Part shown: positions 11,801-25,212 of the stretch, one piece after another
How the letters are laid out: every line of letters starts with the position of its first letter
Position numbering within the stretch: position 1 is the first letter of the stretch
DNA from: Phaeosaccion multiseriatum
Lineage: Eukaryota > Ochrophyta, other classes
NCBI GenBank assembly: GCA_965112735.1
Contig: OZ218959.1
Location: forward strand, 3,286,001 to 3,350,000
Direction of reading: 5' to 3'
DNA length: 64,000 nucleotides
Made by a program: the position numbers and the translations under genes
The notes under the pieces: generated by a model
The model's database searches: none
What the model was told of the DNA's origin: nothing
The model's input: the letters and a program-made list of their open reading frames with translations, nothing else

Positions 11801-12879
11801 CCAGTCTCTTCTTCCTCCAGCCCCTCCTCTTGCTCCTCGTCGCTGGAGTTTCTGTCTCCTTCCTCGTCCTCCTCCTCTTCATCATCATCATCATCACCAT
11901 CGTCGTCACCCTCATCGTCTTCTTCCTCCTCCTCTTCTTCCTCTTTGTCCTCCCCCTCCTCTTCCTCCTCCTCGTCCTCCTCCTCTTGTTCTTCTTCCTC
12001 GCCTCTCTTCTTCTGGGCACGAGCCTTCTTCAGCTCTACTTCCTTATCCCCAGTCGCTTCATCCTCATCGCTACCATCGTCATCATCACTCTCCTCCTCC
12101 TCCTCCTCCTCCTCCTCCTTATCACCCTCCTCCTCCCCCTCCTCCTCCTCCTCCTCCCCCTCCTCCCCCCCCTCACCCTCCTCATCCTCGCTCTCGTCCT
12201 CGCCAAAAAAGTCCAGCGTATCATCTAGTCCTCCATGCCCATCCTTGAATCCCCCTTCAACAAAGCCCTCCTCTTCGCTATCCTCATCGAACTCCTCCTC
12301 ACCAAACTCATTCACAACCGCCGCTTTCCGCCCCTGTTTCTTGCTTCCCGCTTTTCTTCTCCCGTCCTCCTCCTTCCACCACTCACTATCCATGTCATCT
12401 AGGTCTCTCAGAAAGTTTCCAAATCCCATTCCCAGTCCATCTTCCATCTTCAGTTCCTTGTCGAGCTTAGAGCTCTTCCCGCCCTTCACTCCCAGGAGTT
12501 TCTCCAGCCTTTCAATGTCCCTTTGCTCTGCATCAATCATAGGATCAGAAGCAGGGACCATCTGCGAGGCTTTGGGCCGCTTTTTTTTTCCCTCTTCCAT
12601 CTTTTTCAAGGCAGACGTGCCTCCTCCGGCCTTTCCCTTTCTCTTGCTCACCCTCTCTGTCTCCTCCTGCCCTTCCTCCACATCCTCGCTCTCGCTCTTC
12701 TGTCGCTTTCTCTTTCTCTTCTTATGGACGACGGGCTGCGCCTCTTGCACGGCATCCTTGGCCCTCTTGCTGCCGCCAATTGCTTTGGCACTTGACTTTC
12801 TTTCGTTACTCAGCTGCTTCTTCTGCTTGGCGAGGAGCTTTGCAGCCTTCCGCATGTCCTTTCTGCCCAGCGGCTTCAT
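5870..12879 (-). CDS. NOM1: NOM1/Sgd1 nucleolar MIF4G-MA3 domain protein
   Basis: 1028-residue nucleolar protein of the NOM1/Sgd1 family, involved in 40S ribosome biogenesis; the human protein recruits PP1. Exons: 12879-11655, 10560-10216, 10018-9876, 9505-9395, 9128-9027, 8777-8699, 8434-8122, 7910-7811, 7403-7203, 7051-7004, 6686-6388 and 5990-5870. The basic, very acidic N-terminus (residues 1-400) ends in KYVPPHLRG, the family hallmark before the MIF4G domain. MIF4G covers LRRQINSALNRLT to about TRIRFMLDTITSLKANKK. The MA3 domain covers LLELAAKQRMNTDVRKAIF, SDFEDAFQRLQGL and NPFYTLLTSRF to KSLSLGMLKV. ATG 12879 (MKPLGRKDMRK) was chosen; the frame stays open upstream to about 12963 without another ATG. 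Several introns are filled with simple repeats. It is head-to-head with the copine-like gene. Confidence 0.93.
6130..6372. repeat. (GGAGA)n-type purine tract in NOM1 intron 11
   Basis: Mixed GGAGA, GAAGA and GGA units on the plus strand fill most of the intron between exons 6388-6686 and 5870-5990. The transcript strand is therefore C/T-rich. Confidence 0.9.
7428..7805. repeat. (GAGT)n tetranucleotide array in NOM1 intron 8
   Basis: About 375 bp of GAGT with GAAT, GATT and GCGT variants between exons 7811-7910 and 7203-7403. It has an internal higher-order repeat: a segment with TGATTGAGTAAGGGAGGAAGGGAG occurs twice. Confidence 0.93.
8817..8918. repeat. (GGA)n array in NOM1 intron
   Basis: Trinucleotide GGA run with a few G insertions inside the intron between exons 9027-9128 and 8699-8777. 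Confidence 0.9.
9755..9794. repeat. (AAGCC)n pentanucleotide repeat
   Basis: About seven units of CAAGC in the NOM1 intron 9506-9875, close to a copy of the intronic GCTGTATCAC word (9710-9728). Confidence 0.85.
10792..11610. repeat. (CCACA)n / (CTACA)n array, about 820 bp, NOM1 intron 1
   Basis: A pentanucleotide array of CCACA with frequent CTACA, CATCA and CCCACA variants fills intron 1 between exons 11655-12879 and 10216-10560. The NOM1 transcript strand reads TGTGG repeats. The variant order is not periodic enough to show a single higher-order unit by eye. Confidence 0.95.
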
Positions 12880-13046
12880 TTCCCTCCAAGGCGGCAGGGG
12901 GTCGGCGGCGGCGATGGCGCAGCCACAGTAAAGGGTCGTCGAACCTGTGAGAAACACCACCAACTGGCATGCCTAGCGGTTAAGAGGGGGCCGGGGCGAA
13001 ATGATAGAACAAAAATGATAGAGCCAAGGTTAAAACAGAACGAAGC
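12880..13046. promoter_or_regulatory. Divergent intergenic region between NOM1 and copine-like genes
   Basis: Only 167 bp lie between opposite-strand start codons. It contains two AAATGATAGA-like words (near 12999 and 13013), a GGCGGCGGCG stretch near 12903 and no clear TATA box. Shared bidirectional promoter activity is inferred from spacing. Confidence 0.45.
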
Positions 13047-16000
13047 ATGAAGCCCATCGCGGTTGAGCTGCCGTGGGGCGATGATGGCTGGGCCCTCAGC
13101 CCTCGAAAGAGGTTTGCCCTGCCCCTTCCCTGCCTCGCACTTTCGCTCAGCGCCCGGATGGAGGTAAGCTACGGGTGTGGGGGTAGGCGGTGGGGCCATT
13201 GCTGGCTGTATGGCGAACCACGCGCACGACTTTTTTTTCGGTGTCCTCTTGTGCCCTTCTTCAGGCCACGTACAACATATACATCATCGTGGAGGTGCGG
13301 GACTGCCACTTCTCTGTGGGGACCAAGGTAAGAGATGGAACACGGCAAAAGGGCACTCTAAGTCTCCTCTTGAGGGACTGGGGGGCGCTCAATGTGGTCC
13401 TGGCGATTGCCCTGTCTGACGGTGACGAGCCACCCACCAGGCCTTCAGTGCAACACTCTTGTACCGCACGTCCTTCTCACAGCAGAGTGTCGCGTTCTTT
13501 GATCCCCCTCCCCATCACTGCCGCTCAGACCCGACTGAGCGGGGTGTGGAAGGAGGCAGGCCGCACATCCACTGCCTTCGGGGTGAAGCGCACCGAGAGC
13601 AGCACACCAATACTCGTGCCCTTCGCCTTCGCTCAACAGGACCTCAAGTTCACTGTGTGAGTAGGGGTGGGATTGGGTGGGACAATGCTGTACTCTTTTC
13701 GGGGGGAGATGTTATCGTGTACGGCCTCTGCCGAGGAGTACAAAGGCCGGGAGAGCGGCGCCCCCGCCCTTTCCCTTTGCTGCCTGACATAATTGGGTGA
13801 TTCCATGGGATGATAGCTTTGTCAACACTGTTCCTTTCAGCCCTCAAGCCATGGTGTAAGCGTACTTTGAACCTCCTCATGGCCGGGGCGGAGAGCGTGT
13901 GCGGGGGTCAGGCTGGTCTGCCTCCAGAAACATCCCTTTCCACTCTTTGTTCTCTGTGATCGCCCCCCCCCCCCCGGCCCACTGCGCCACTGCAGGCCCA
14001 CGGCTCACCTCGCCCTCCCTCCCTCTTGCACCCTCTTGCCCCCTCTCCTCCTCGCTCCCACCAAGCATGACTGAGGACCGCCTGGCGGTGTTCAAGGGAG
14101 GCATCTTGGGCTTCGCTCAGTGCACCACTGGGCAGCTGCTCTCCTCCCTCAACAACACTGCTTCTCTGCCCATCAAGATCGATCACGACGTACTCGGAAA
14201 GGTTGGTACTGTAGAAAAGAGAGGAGAAGAGAAGAAAGAAAGAAAGGGCCTTCCCCTCCCGCCCTCTTGTGATTCGTGGCTGATCCATACACACCTCCCT
14301 CCCTCCCTCCCTCCCTCCCTCCCTCCCTCCCTCCCTCCCTCCATCCCTCCCTCCCTCCCTCCCTCCCTCCCTCTCTCTCTCTCCCTCTCTCTCTTTCTTT
14401 CTCCCCTGGACAGCTGACGATCACCTTCGAGCCCAAGGTTTCCATCGAAGATGACACCGGGAGCATTGAACAGGACCGTTACACGCCGCCATGGTTCCGC
14501 TCCGGGGTGCTCGAGTACAGCGACTGGCTCAACTCGGACAGGTGGATGGGCATAGGTGTACGGGGTATATGAGCGGGGCGGGAGGGAGGAGGGAAGGTGG
14601 GGAGCGAGGGAAGGGCTACTCTCTGTCCTGGCACTCATCCACCTCTGTCCTGACACCCATCCACCGTCTGTCCTGACACTCCTGACCCCCCCCGCTGGCA
14701 GGTCCCGCGAGACGGAGAAAGTTTTATACCTGGGCCTGTCCTTCTCGGCCTCCGTCAGCAAGGAGGGATTCGCTAAGGAGGTAGGGAGGGGAGGGGAAGG
14801 AGGGGAGAGGAGAGGAGAGGGGAGGGGAGGGGGAGGAGAGGGAAGGGGGGGGGGGAAGGAGGGGAGGGGAGGCGAGGGGAGGGGAGGGGAGGGGAGGGGA
14901 GGGGAGAGAGGAGGGGGAGGAGAGAGGGGAGGGGAGTGGAGGGGAGGGGAGTGGAGTGGAGGGGAGGGGAGTGGAGTGGAGGGGAGTGGAGTGGAGGGGA
15001 GGGGACGGGGAGGAGAGAGGAGGAGAGGCGGGGACGGCCCGTGCCGACCCGATGGGTGGTCATGCTCACACGCGGTAGAAGGAGACTAGAAGCAGATGTC
15101 ACACCTTCACCACCACCTGCTCTTGCTTGTTCTCTTGTGCTCTGCCCTTGCCTCCTTCAGACTTCCAAGCCAGGGCGGAGGAAAGGGAGCTTTCGCTCCG
15201 GTAAGATTACGTAAGCGTCCTACGTGAGCTTTCTCCCTCCTCTTCAACCCCCCTCGCCCTTTTGCTTCGCACCAATCGATCGCGCTAACGTGTTGCGTGT
15301 ATGTGTATGTGTATGTGTGTGCGTGTGCGTTTATGTGTGTATATATATGTGGGTTGGCGTGTGTCTATGTGTGTGTATGTATGTGCGTGTGCGTGCGTGT
15401 GTGCGTGCGTGTACGTATGTGTGCGTGTGTTTGTGCGCGCGTGCTCTTCTCCGCAGGCTCTTCCGAGGCCGCCCCGTCCGTTGCCATCCTGCTCCACTTG
15501 AGGGACAGCGGCACCGACAACCTCCTCAGCATCGACCACAGGCTGCTCTGTCGGTACGCCCTCTCTCTTACTCTCTCTACCACCTCTCTCTCTTACTCTC
15601 TCTCCAGCAAGCTGTTCTGTCGGTACTCTCCTCTCTCCCATCTACGCTCTACGCCCCCCCCTCCCTCTCTCATCGCCCACGCGCTGCTCCGTCGGTACGC
15701 TATCTCTCTCTCTCTCTCTCTCTTCCTCTCGTCCTGCCCGCAGCGTCTCTTTTCTTTAGGGGCTCTTTCTTCACCTCCTTCTCTTTCCCGACCGCCCTGC
15801 CCATATGCCTGCCCACATGCCTGCCCATATGCCTGCCCATATGCCTGCCCATATGCCTGCCCATTCCCGCCGTTGCCTGCCCCATTTTGCGAGCAGCACA
15901 GAGTACGCCGTCCCCACGCAATCCCGGGGGGTCGACAAGGATGAAAGGGAGAGAGAGCACGTACTTAGGTGGAAGACCCAAGAGGTGAGTGAGGGAGGGA

Positions 16001-19000
16001 GGGAGGGAGAGAAAAGGAGGGGTGAGGATGGGAGAGGAGAGGAGAGGAGAGGAGAGGGGTAGGGGATGGAGGAGAGGAGAAGAGAAGAGAAGAGCGAGGG
16101 GGAGAGGGACGAGAGAAAGAGGATCGGGAGAGAGAAGCAACTGCTTCTATACTGCCCCTGATCTTCCCCTTCAGCTGCTCCTCAACTGCTCCTCAACCAC
16201 CCCTCAATGGCTGCTTAACCAGGTGCGCGGCTCCCGTCTGCTGGGGCCGTTCCATGACGCTGACTCCGACATTATCATCTCCGCCTTCCACGAGAGCATT
16301 GGAGAGGTCATTGGGCTTGCAGAAACCTCCATTGCACACGTCATTGAGGTATGTTAATGGACGTTACGTTCACTGTAAATGGACCTACCGTTTGCTTACA
16401 GATGCTAACCAATATCGAGGCTCGAGAAACGGACATCAATCTCGATAAGCCCACAGAGCTCCCACAAACGTCCTCTCCCCTTGGCGGTTGGTGTTGGTGT
16501 TGGTGCTTCGGGATCCCCCTTGCGTCGTCGTCGTCGTCAACAATGTGCTCGTTTTGTGTGCTCCATCCATCGCCCCACCTCCCTGTAACACATTGTATGT
16601 TATGGGCGTGTTTTGCGTGTGGTCTTTGCCCTTCGGTGGGGTGGGGGGGCGGGGCGTAGATGAGCAAGACTGCATCTGCGAGCATCTCGCTGTACGCACC
16701 CTGCACAGCGAGAGAGAGAGAAGCGAAGCTCAGGAGCAAGGAGAGGAGGGGAAGTGGCAAGGGGGGCGACACCGGCGGCGGCTTTTCCCCTCTGAGGAGG
16801 CTGGGTCATGTGGGCAGCAGCGGTAGTTATATGAGAAGCAGGAGCAGCAGCAGGAGCCCTAAGACCGCCAGGAATAGCCCCGCCACGGAGCCCAGGTACA
16901 CTCACTCACTCACTCACTCACTCACTTACTCACTCACTCACTCACTCACTTACTCACTCAATCCCTCACTGCCTCAGTCCCTCAATCCCTCCCTCACTCA
17001 TTCACTCACTCACTGACCAACTGCATCCACTCACTCACTGACTTACCTTACTCACTCACTCCAGGGAGGAGGAGGGCTGGGGTCCCAACGAAGATGTGGA
17101 GGTGCTGCGGCTGCGAGTCAAGGTGGTGAAGAAATACGAAACCGTCGAAACCGTCGCGCCTAAGAGCGAGAAGAAGGTAGGACGGAGACAGGACCGATAA
17201 GAGGGGAAGGGGATGGCGGGGTCGGTTTGTGGGGTGGTCTCGTGGTCGGGCCGTCGGGTCGTCGGGTCGTCGTGTCGTCGGGTCGTCTCTCTCTTCATGC
17301 TTCTCACAATGGCATCACGTCTGCGGTGTCTGCCCATGTGCTTGCTTGCGTTGAATCGACTAACTTATCTTTTCTCTTGCCTCTCCGCTCCCTCTCTCCC
17401 TCTTCCATCTTGCGGCTCCGTCCCTCCCTCTTCTCTTTCCCTTCCCTCCGTCGCTGATGGGTGGAAGCAGACGGAAGAGAGGGCGCTGGAGAGTGCGTAC
17501 GAGAAGTATCGGGCATTGGAGTTAAAGACGAACATTGCCACCGGGGAGCTGGAAAGGTGAGGGGAGAGGGAGAGAGGGAGGAGGGAAAGAGAGGGATAGA
17601 GAGGGTGTGTGTGTCTGTGTGTTCGTGCGTGTGTGTGTATGTGTGTGGGCCTGCGTGTACGTGTGTGTGCGTGCGTTTGCGCGCGTGTGCGTGTGCGTGT
17701 GTGCGCATGTATGTGTGGGTGTGTGTGCGTGCATGAGTGTGCGTGGACATGTGTGTGGGTGTGTACGGCCTTCTCCTCCCCCCATGAACGCGCTGCGTGG
17801 AACTGCTCTCCCTCGTGCCTCTTGGCTGACGAGAAGGAATCAACCTTACCTCTCTCTCTCTGTCTCTGTCTCTGTCTCTGTCTCTCTCTCTTTGCCTCTC
17901 TCTGTCTCTCTCTGTCTCTCTCTGTCTCTTTGTCCCTCTGTCTCTCTCTTTCTGTCTCTCTCTCTCTTTCTGTCTCTCTCTCTCTCTCTCTCTGTCCTCA
18001 GGCAATGCCGAAAGGAGCGCGAGCAGCGACTGCGCGCCTCTGCCCTGCTCCGCACCATCTTCAACACGCTCAGCTTCGAACCCATGCTGGTGAGGAGGTC
18101 ATACGTATGAGAGAGACAGGGACTGTCCTACCCGTACACCTCCACCCTGCCCGGCCTGCCCATATCCCTCCACCTGAGCGATGTACCTCTGCCCCGCGCG
18201 TATGCCTCTAACTTACTAACCTGCCCATCCATCTCAGTACTTTGACTACAGCATGAACAACGGAGGAGGAGGCAGAGGAGGAGACGCGGCCTTCTGCCCA
18301 GGGGCCAGTGACCCCAACTCCTTCCTGCACTACGGGGGGGAACTCAACCCCTTCAACCCACACATGTTGGTGCTCCAGACAGTGGCCGCCTTCCTGCAGC
18401 CCTTCTCCCGCAAGGGTATTGAGGTAGGTGGAGTCATATGGGGGGGGTGCAAAGGGAAGGAACAGAAGGAAGAGAAGGATGAAGGCCCTGTGAAGGGGGT
18501 ATAGACTACAGCAAGGAAAGCCGGCAGATGTGGAGACCGAAGCCGGTGGCTGTTTTCGAGAGTGTAAGCCACCCGCCCTTCTCTCCCTCCCCCACTCTCT
18601 CCCTCTGCTGCCCTGCCTTTCCCTCTGCCCTAGGCGTTCTGCTTCGGTGCAAAGCCCGTGGAAGATGACTTGGGGGGGAAGAGGAGGTGAGTTTGTGAGG
18701 TAGTGACTTGCCCAAGACCATACGCCCATGTATCGACCGACAATGTACGGTCGCTTCCTCTTCCAATTGGGCGCCTCTCTCCCTCCCTCCCTTCCTCCCT
18801 CCCTCCCTCTCTCCCTGAGTGCCGTGCGACACGAGAGCTCCTCGCTTTGTCCTCCCGAGTCTTGTCTGCTGCTGTGCTACCTTCACTGACTTACTTGACT
18901 TTCCATCTAAATCAACCTGGTCAGGTGGAGGAAGGACACGCTGGACTTAGTGGACTTTAGAACACATATAAGAAGGAGAACCCGACAGCCTTCGCTGGAG

Positions 19001-19942
19001 GAGCAGGCGGAGGAGCAGGTGGGTAGGCGGACAGGCAAGGCTCTCTCCTCTCGCTGTCTGTCTGTCTGTCTGTCTCTATCTCCCTCTCTCTCTCTCTTAG
19101 CACAGAGGCGAATGCCCCTCCCCCCAGTCCGCTGAGTGCTATGTCCTTCTCTCTGTCTCCATCCATCTCTCCCTCTCTCTGTCTACATCCATCTCTCCCT
19201 CTCCCTCTCTCTCTTGCTTCATCTCTCTCCCACTCTCTATCCCTCTCTTTCTCTTCTGTTTCTCTCTCACTCTCTCTCTCCCCCTCTCTCTCTGTATCAG
19301 GTGCGGCGGGCCAATGCTACTGTGTCTGTGTCGGAGTCTGCTGCTCCTGTCAACCCCGCCGTGGCGCTTGCAAGGGAGTACTGCAACCTCAAGGTAAAGT
19401 ACATATACACTCTCGCACTCTCTCTCACTCCCTCGCTCGCTCTGTCACACACTCACTCACTGACTCACTGACTCACTCACTCACTCACTCACTGACTCAG
19501 CCAGTCCCTCGCCCACTCCCTTACGCACTCATTGAGTCACCCGCTCCCTCTCTCTCTCTCTCACTCACTCACTCACTCCCTCCCTCCCTCACTCACTCAC
19601 TCACTCACTCACTGTGGGTGCGCCCCCCCACCCCTCTGCCGTCTCCCCTCCCTCCTGCTCGACCCCCTGGGTACTCGACCCCCCCTGGGTAGGCGGCGGC
19701 AAGGTCTGCGAGAGCCCATCCGAACAAGAGGCTCGTCAAGGAGAGGGAGGGGGAGGGGGAGGGGGGGGGGGAGGGGGGGCACTACGGCGAGGAGAAGGTG
19801 AGCGGCCCTCTACAGGCGCGTTGCTGCTACTGTTGCTGTCTCACCAACGGCTGCTGCTGCTCGTCTGCTCGTACTGCTGTATCACCAACTGCTTTCTGCT
19901 GTCTTGGCTCATTCCATTCCACACTCCACCCATATACACACA

Positions 19943-19973
<31 letters not shown>

Positions 19974-20760
19974 GCGATTCATTGGGTGCCTCGCCTCGCA
20001 CCGCAGGCGGAGGGCAAAAAAGAGGGCAAAAAAGAGGGCAGGAAAGATGCCAGTGTTAGGCCTGGGGAGAGACTCTCCTCCAGGGGGGCATCCCCCAGGG
20101 GGGCATTCCCCAGGGGGCCATACTCCAGGGGGGAATTCCCCAGGGGGCCATATTCCAGGGGGGTATCCCCCAGGGGGGCATCCCATCCCAGGGAGGTTTG
20201 GGCAGTGACACGACAGGCCTCTTCTCTTTCTCCGACGGCACACACACGCACCCACGCGGTAACGTCTGCCACGCCCCCGAGGCGGGAGTACGGAGCACTG
20301 CAAGCCCTCATCAACTCACGAAGACAGGTATGTGCGGAAGTGCGTGGGTGCGTGTATGCGTGCTTGTGTGCGTGTGTGCGTGAGTGCAGAGAGGGGACTG
20401 CAGGGGAGGGAGAGGGGGGGATGGCAGTGAATAGAGAGGAGGGCACAACGACATGCTCTGCCCACGCCACGCCGGCAATCTCTGCTCCAATCATCGAACG
20501 CTCCCTCCCTCCCTCTCCCTCCCTCTCTCGCTCTCTCTCTTTCCCTCTCTCTCTCACATGGATACTCTCTCCCCCCTCCCTCCCTCTCCCTCCTTCTCCC
20601 TCTCCCTCCTTCTCCCTCTCCCCCCTCCCTCCCTCTCCCTCCTTCTCTCTCTCCCCCCTCCCTCCCTCTCCCTCCTTCTCCCTCTCCCCCCCTCTCTCCC
20701 TCGTGTCGTCTCTTTCTTCCTTTCCCCTCTCCCTTTCTCTCTCCCCCTCTCCCCCCCTTC

Positions 20761-20809
<49 letters not shown>

Positions 20810-21322
20810 CCTTTTTCTCTCTTCTCTCTTTCTCTCTCTCTCCCTTTTTCTCTCTCTCTCAGGCGTTCGAGCGTGCGAAGGACACAGTGGCACAAGAGAC
20901 GAGTACCCTGGCCCGGCGGGCGAGGGAGCAGGAGGAGAAGGAGGAGAAAGAGGAGGCCCAGAGGAGACCCGGCTTCTTTCAGCGACTGATCAGGGTGAGT
21001 ACATGGTGTGCATAGGTGATGTATGTGTAATGCTTGCGCGTGTTGGAATACACGGAGGGATAGACAGACCGGGGACAGAGAGACAAGGCAGGCGGACAGG
21101 CGGGCAGGCCAGCGGGTGGAAGTCACGCAAAGGCCCTCTCTCTCTCTCTCTCTTTGTGTGTATGGGTCATTTAGAACTTCGCTCCCTCCCTCCCCACTTC
21201 ACTTTCCACTGCCCCAAGGCTTCAGTACAACTGCTGCGTGTCATCTCTGTCTCACTCACTTGTTGGATGGGGACACTGTCTGTCTGTCTGTCTGTCTGTC
21301 TATCTGTCTGTCAACCTGTTTA

Positions 21323-21366
<44 letters not shown>

Positions 21367-21406
21367 CCTGTTTATCTGTCTGTCTGTCTGTCTGTCAACC
21401 AGTTTA

Positions 21407-21449
<43 letters not shown>

Positions 21450-22860
21450 GTCTATCAGTCCATCCGTCTGTCTGTCCGTCCGTCTGCTTGTATGTCTGTC
21501 TGTTTATCTGTCTGTCTGTCTGTCTATCTGTATGTCTGCCTGCCTGCCTGTCTGTCTACCTGTTTATCTGTCTGTCGGTCTATCGGTCGGTCTGTCTGTC
21601 TGTCTGTCTGTCTGTCTACCTGTCTACCTGTCTGTCTATCCGTCCGTCTGCCTGTCTGCCTGCCCCTCTCACTATCTGCCTGTCTACCTCCCCTCTCCTC
21701 CATGTGTGTGGTGCTACACATTGCTACCTCAGGGGCGGCAGGGGCAGGAGGCGGAGTCAGCACGGCAAGCTGCCAGCCAAGCCGAGAGGGAAAGGAGGGC
21801 CCTTGAATCCTTCCAAGCCACGCTTGGACGGAGGCGCTCCTCTCTCGCCGTGGCTGTGGAACAAGTCAAGGTGAGCAGGCATATGGGCAGGTGTACGGGC
21901 AGGCTCGCCTCCATCTGCTGCCGTCCGATCCCGTCCCTCCATCTTACTTACACAATTGCCGCACTTTTGTTTCCACCCGCAGCGGCGTTTCGGGCCCGCA
22001 GAGGCTCGCGAGAAAAGCAAAGAGGTGAAAGAGGCGGGGAGGGACGATCAAAGCGACGAGGGCGAGCAGCCCCCGCCCTCTCCGGCGGCACTCGCGAGCA
22101 GAGGGGTGGGGGTGGGGAGAGGGGGAGGGGATACGGCACGAGAGGGGGCAGAGGAGAGGAAGGGGGAGGAGGAGGAAGGAGAGAGAGTGGACGAGGGGGC
22201 GGAGGAGAGGAAGGGGGAGGAGGAAGGAGAGAGGGTGGACGAGGGGGCGGAGGAGAGGAAGGGGGAGGAGGAAAGGGAGAGAGTGGGCGAGGGGGCGGGG
22301 GGGAGGCGGATGACCGCTGTGCACAGCGCTGAAGTGATGAAAGAGGTACGTCCGACAGGGGACTGACTTACTTACTTACTTACTTCTTGACTGAATGACT
22401 GAATGACTGACTGGCTGACAGACTGATCGACTGAATGACTGAATGACTAACTGACTGACTGACTGACTTACTAACTGAATGACTGAATGACTGACTGACT
22501 GACTGACTGACTGACTGACTGACTGACTGACTGACTGACTGACTGACTGACTGAGTGACTGACTGACTGACTGACTGACTGACTGACTGACTGACTGACT
22601 GACTGACTTATTGACTCCCCCCTCCCTCTTCTTTGTGTGTGTGACCCCCTTGTCCGCACAGCTCCGACGCCGGCCCTTGATGAATGACCCTCGCCCCACT
22701 GACATTGAGACAGAGGCGGAGAGAGGGGCGATGCCTGTACTGGCGTACTGCCTCCCCCTCGCTGCTCGGCTCGTGGTCACAAGGGAGGAGGTGGGCAGTA
22801 GCCGCACCAATGCCCGCAACACACTAGGGCCGATCATCAGGTGAGTGTGAGTGTGAGTGT

Positions 22861-22893
<33 letters not shown>

Positions 22894-23924
22894 GGAGTGT
22901 GTGTGCGTGTGTGTGTGTGTGTGTGTGTATGTCTGTCTGTGTGTGTATGTGTATGTGTGTGTGCGTGTGTCTGTCTGTGTGTCTGTCTACATTATCTATC
23001 GATCCCTCCATGGCTGCAGCACAGCAGCACAGGAGACAAGGCAGCAAGCGACAGACGAGCAACAGAAGAGAACTTGTTTGTTCTCACACACATACACACA
23101 TCCCTCCTCCCTCCCCTCCTGTTTCCTGTTAATTGGGTACCCCCCCCCCCAAAGGAGAGACATGACTGGCCTGTCCAGCGCCCCCTACCCCTCTGTGGCA
23201 GCCCTTCTGCGCGGCTACGACAAGAGCTGGAGCTTCTTCACACCCATCAGGACCTTCCCCGCGTTACGCCCTATTGTCAAACACGCGGTGAGGCAGTGAG
23301 GGTGTAGGGATAAGTCAGTGAGGCAGTGATGGTGTAGGGATAAGTCAGTGAGGCAGTGAGGGATAAGTCAGTGAGGCAGTGAGGGTGTAGGGATAAGTCA
23401 ATGAGGCAGTGAGGGTCGAGGGATAAGTCAGTGAGGCAGTGATGGTGTAGGGATAAGTCAGTGAGGCAGAGAGGGGTGTAGGGACAAGTCAGTGAGGCAG
23501 GAGGGTGTAGGGATAAGTCAGTGAGGTAGTGTTGTCAGTGAGGCAGTGAGGGTGTAGGGATACGTCAGTGAGGCAGTGAGGGATAAGTCAGTGAGGCAGT
23601 GAGGGTCGAGGGATAAGTCAGTGAGGCAGTGAGGGGTGTAGGGATAAGTCAGTGAGGCAGTGAGCAGGGAAGAGGCTAGAAGCGTAATCTTCTTCTGTCG
23701 CACTTCAGTGTCAAATCTCCCATCCCTTCCGCTCCATATGCACTCACCACACACACTCGCCCACCCCCCCACCCCTGTATCACCAACGCTTCTATATCAC
23801 CGACAGGCCATGCAGACGACGAACAAGGCGTACCATGTCGCTGTCATCACGCTGGCAGCGGACTGTATAGATAGCGTCGCCAGGCTGCAGGTGAGTGAAG
23901 AACCAACACGGACCTTCGCCCTCG

Positions 23925-23963
<39 letters not shown>

Positions 23964-24000
23964 TCACCCTCACCCTCCCCTTCACCCTCACCCTCACCCC

Positions 24001-24041
<41 letters not shown>

Positions 24042-24108
24042 TCACCCTCACCCTCCCCTTCACCCTCACCCTCACCCCCACCCTCACCCTCACCCTCACC
24101 CTCACCCC

Positions 24109-24141
<33 letters not shown>

Positions 24142-25176
24142 CCTTGCCCTCACGCTCCTGACTCCTGCTGCAGAGGCTCCTCCTGAAGACCGCTCTGCTG
24201 CCTCTGTCGGTCATTGTTGTGGGCATTGTTGGTCAGTCCTGCGAGCCTTTCGAAAACCTGCTGCTGCTTCAGGAGCGAATCGCGTGAGTGGACTTGCAAG
24301 CGTTAGCCTATAGAATAGGGTGGACTAGTCAGCGTGTGTGGACTAGTCAGCGTGTGTGGACTAGTCAGCGTGTGTGGACTAGTCAGCGTGTGTGGACTAG
24401 TCAGCGTGTGTGGACTAGTCAGCGTGTGTGGACTAGTCAGCGTGTGTGGACTAGTCAGCGTGTGTGGACTAGTCAGCGTGTGTGGACTAGTCAGCGTGTG
24501 TGGACTAGTCAGCGTGTGTGGACTAGTCAGCGTGTGCGCGGAGGGCACTTGTCGACTTGTTCGAGTCGCGGAGTGCAGTTGTCGACATGTTGGAGTGCAG
24601 ATAAGCCCCTCGCTCTGTCACTCTCTCTCTCTCTTTCTTTGACTTGTTCGAGTGGAGTGAATCGGCCTCGCTCTCTCTCTCTCTCTCTCTCTCATTCTTT
24701 CTTTCTCTCGCTCTCTTTCTTCCTCTCTCTCTGCTCCTCTCTCTGTCCCTCTCTCTCTCACACACACGCCACTTGCTCTCTCGCGCTTGTCTGGCAGCAA
24801 CGAAGCCGCGCGGAAGAAGGTGAGAGCACTCTCCTCTTGCTGCACACCGGAATGGGTGGGTGGGTGGACGTGTGGGTGGATGGACGGATAAGTGGGTGGG
24901 TGGGTGGATGGGTCGGTGGATGGGTGGGTGGATGCATGGGTGGGTGGGTGGGTGTGGGTGCGTGGGTGGATGGGAGTATGGGTGGGTGGGTGCGTGGGTG
25001 GATAGGTGTATGGGTGGGTAGGTGGGTGGGTGGGTGGGTGGGTGGAGATGGACAGGTGCGTGGGTGCGTGGGTGCGTGGGTGGGTGGGCGCGTGCCCTGC
25101 CATCGACTGAAACGATCCGTACACACGTACAGAGACATCGGGATGGGCGGGATGGACAGCTTCAAGGTTCCAAACA

Positions 25177-25212
<36 letters not shown>

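Noticed and set aside
11762-12931. 389-residue Ser-rich open frame on the plus strand
   Set aside because: It is the antisense shadow of the acidic N-terminal exon of NOM1, whose minus-strand reading has family-specific motifs.
23288-23664. CRISPR-like array of regular ~30-bp repeats
   Set aside because: Units are contiguous without unique spacers, and the context is a eukaryotic intron; it is a minisatellite.
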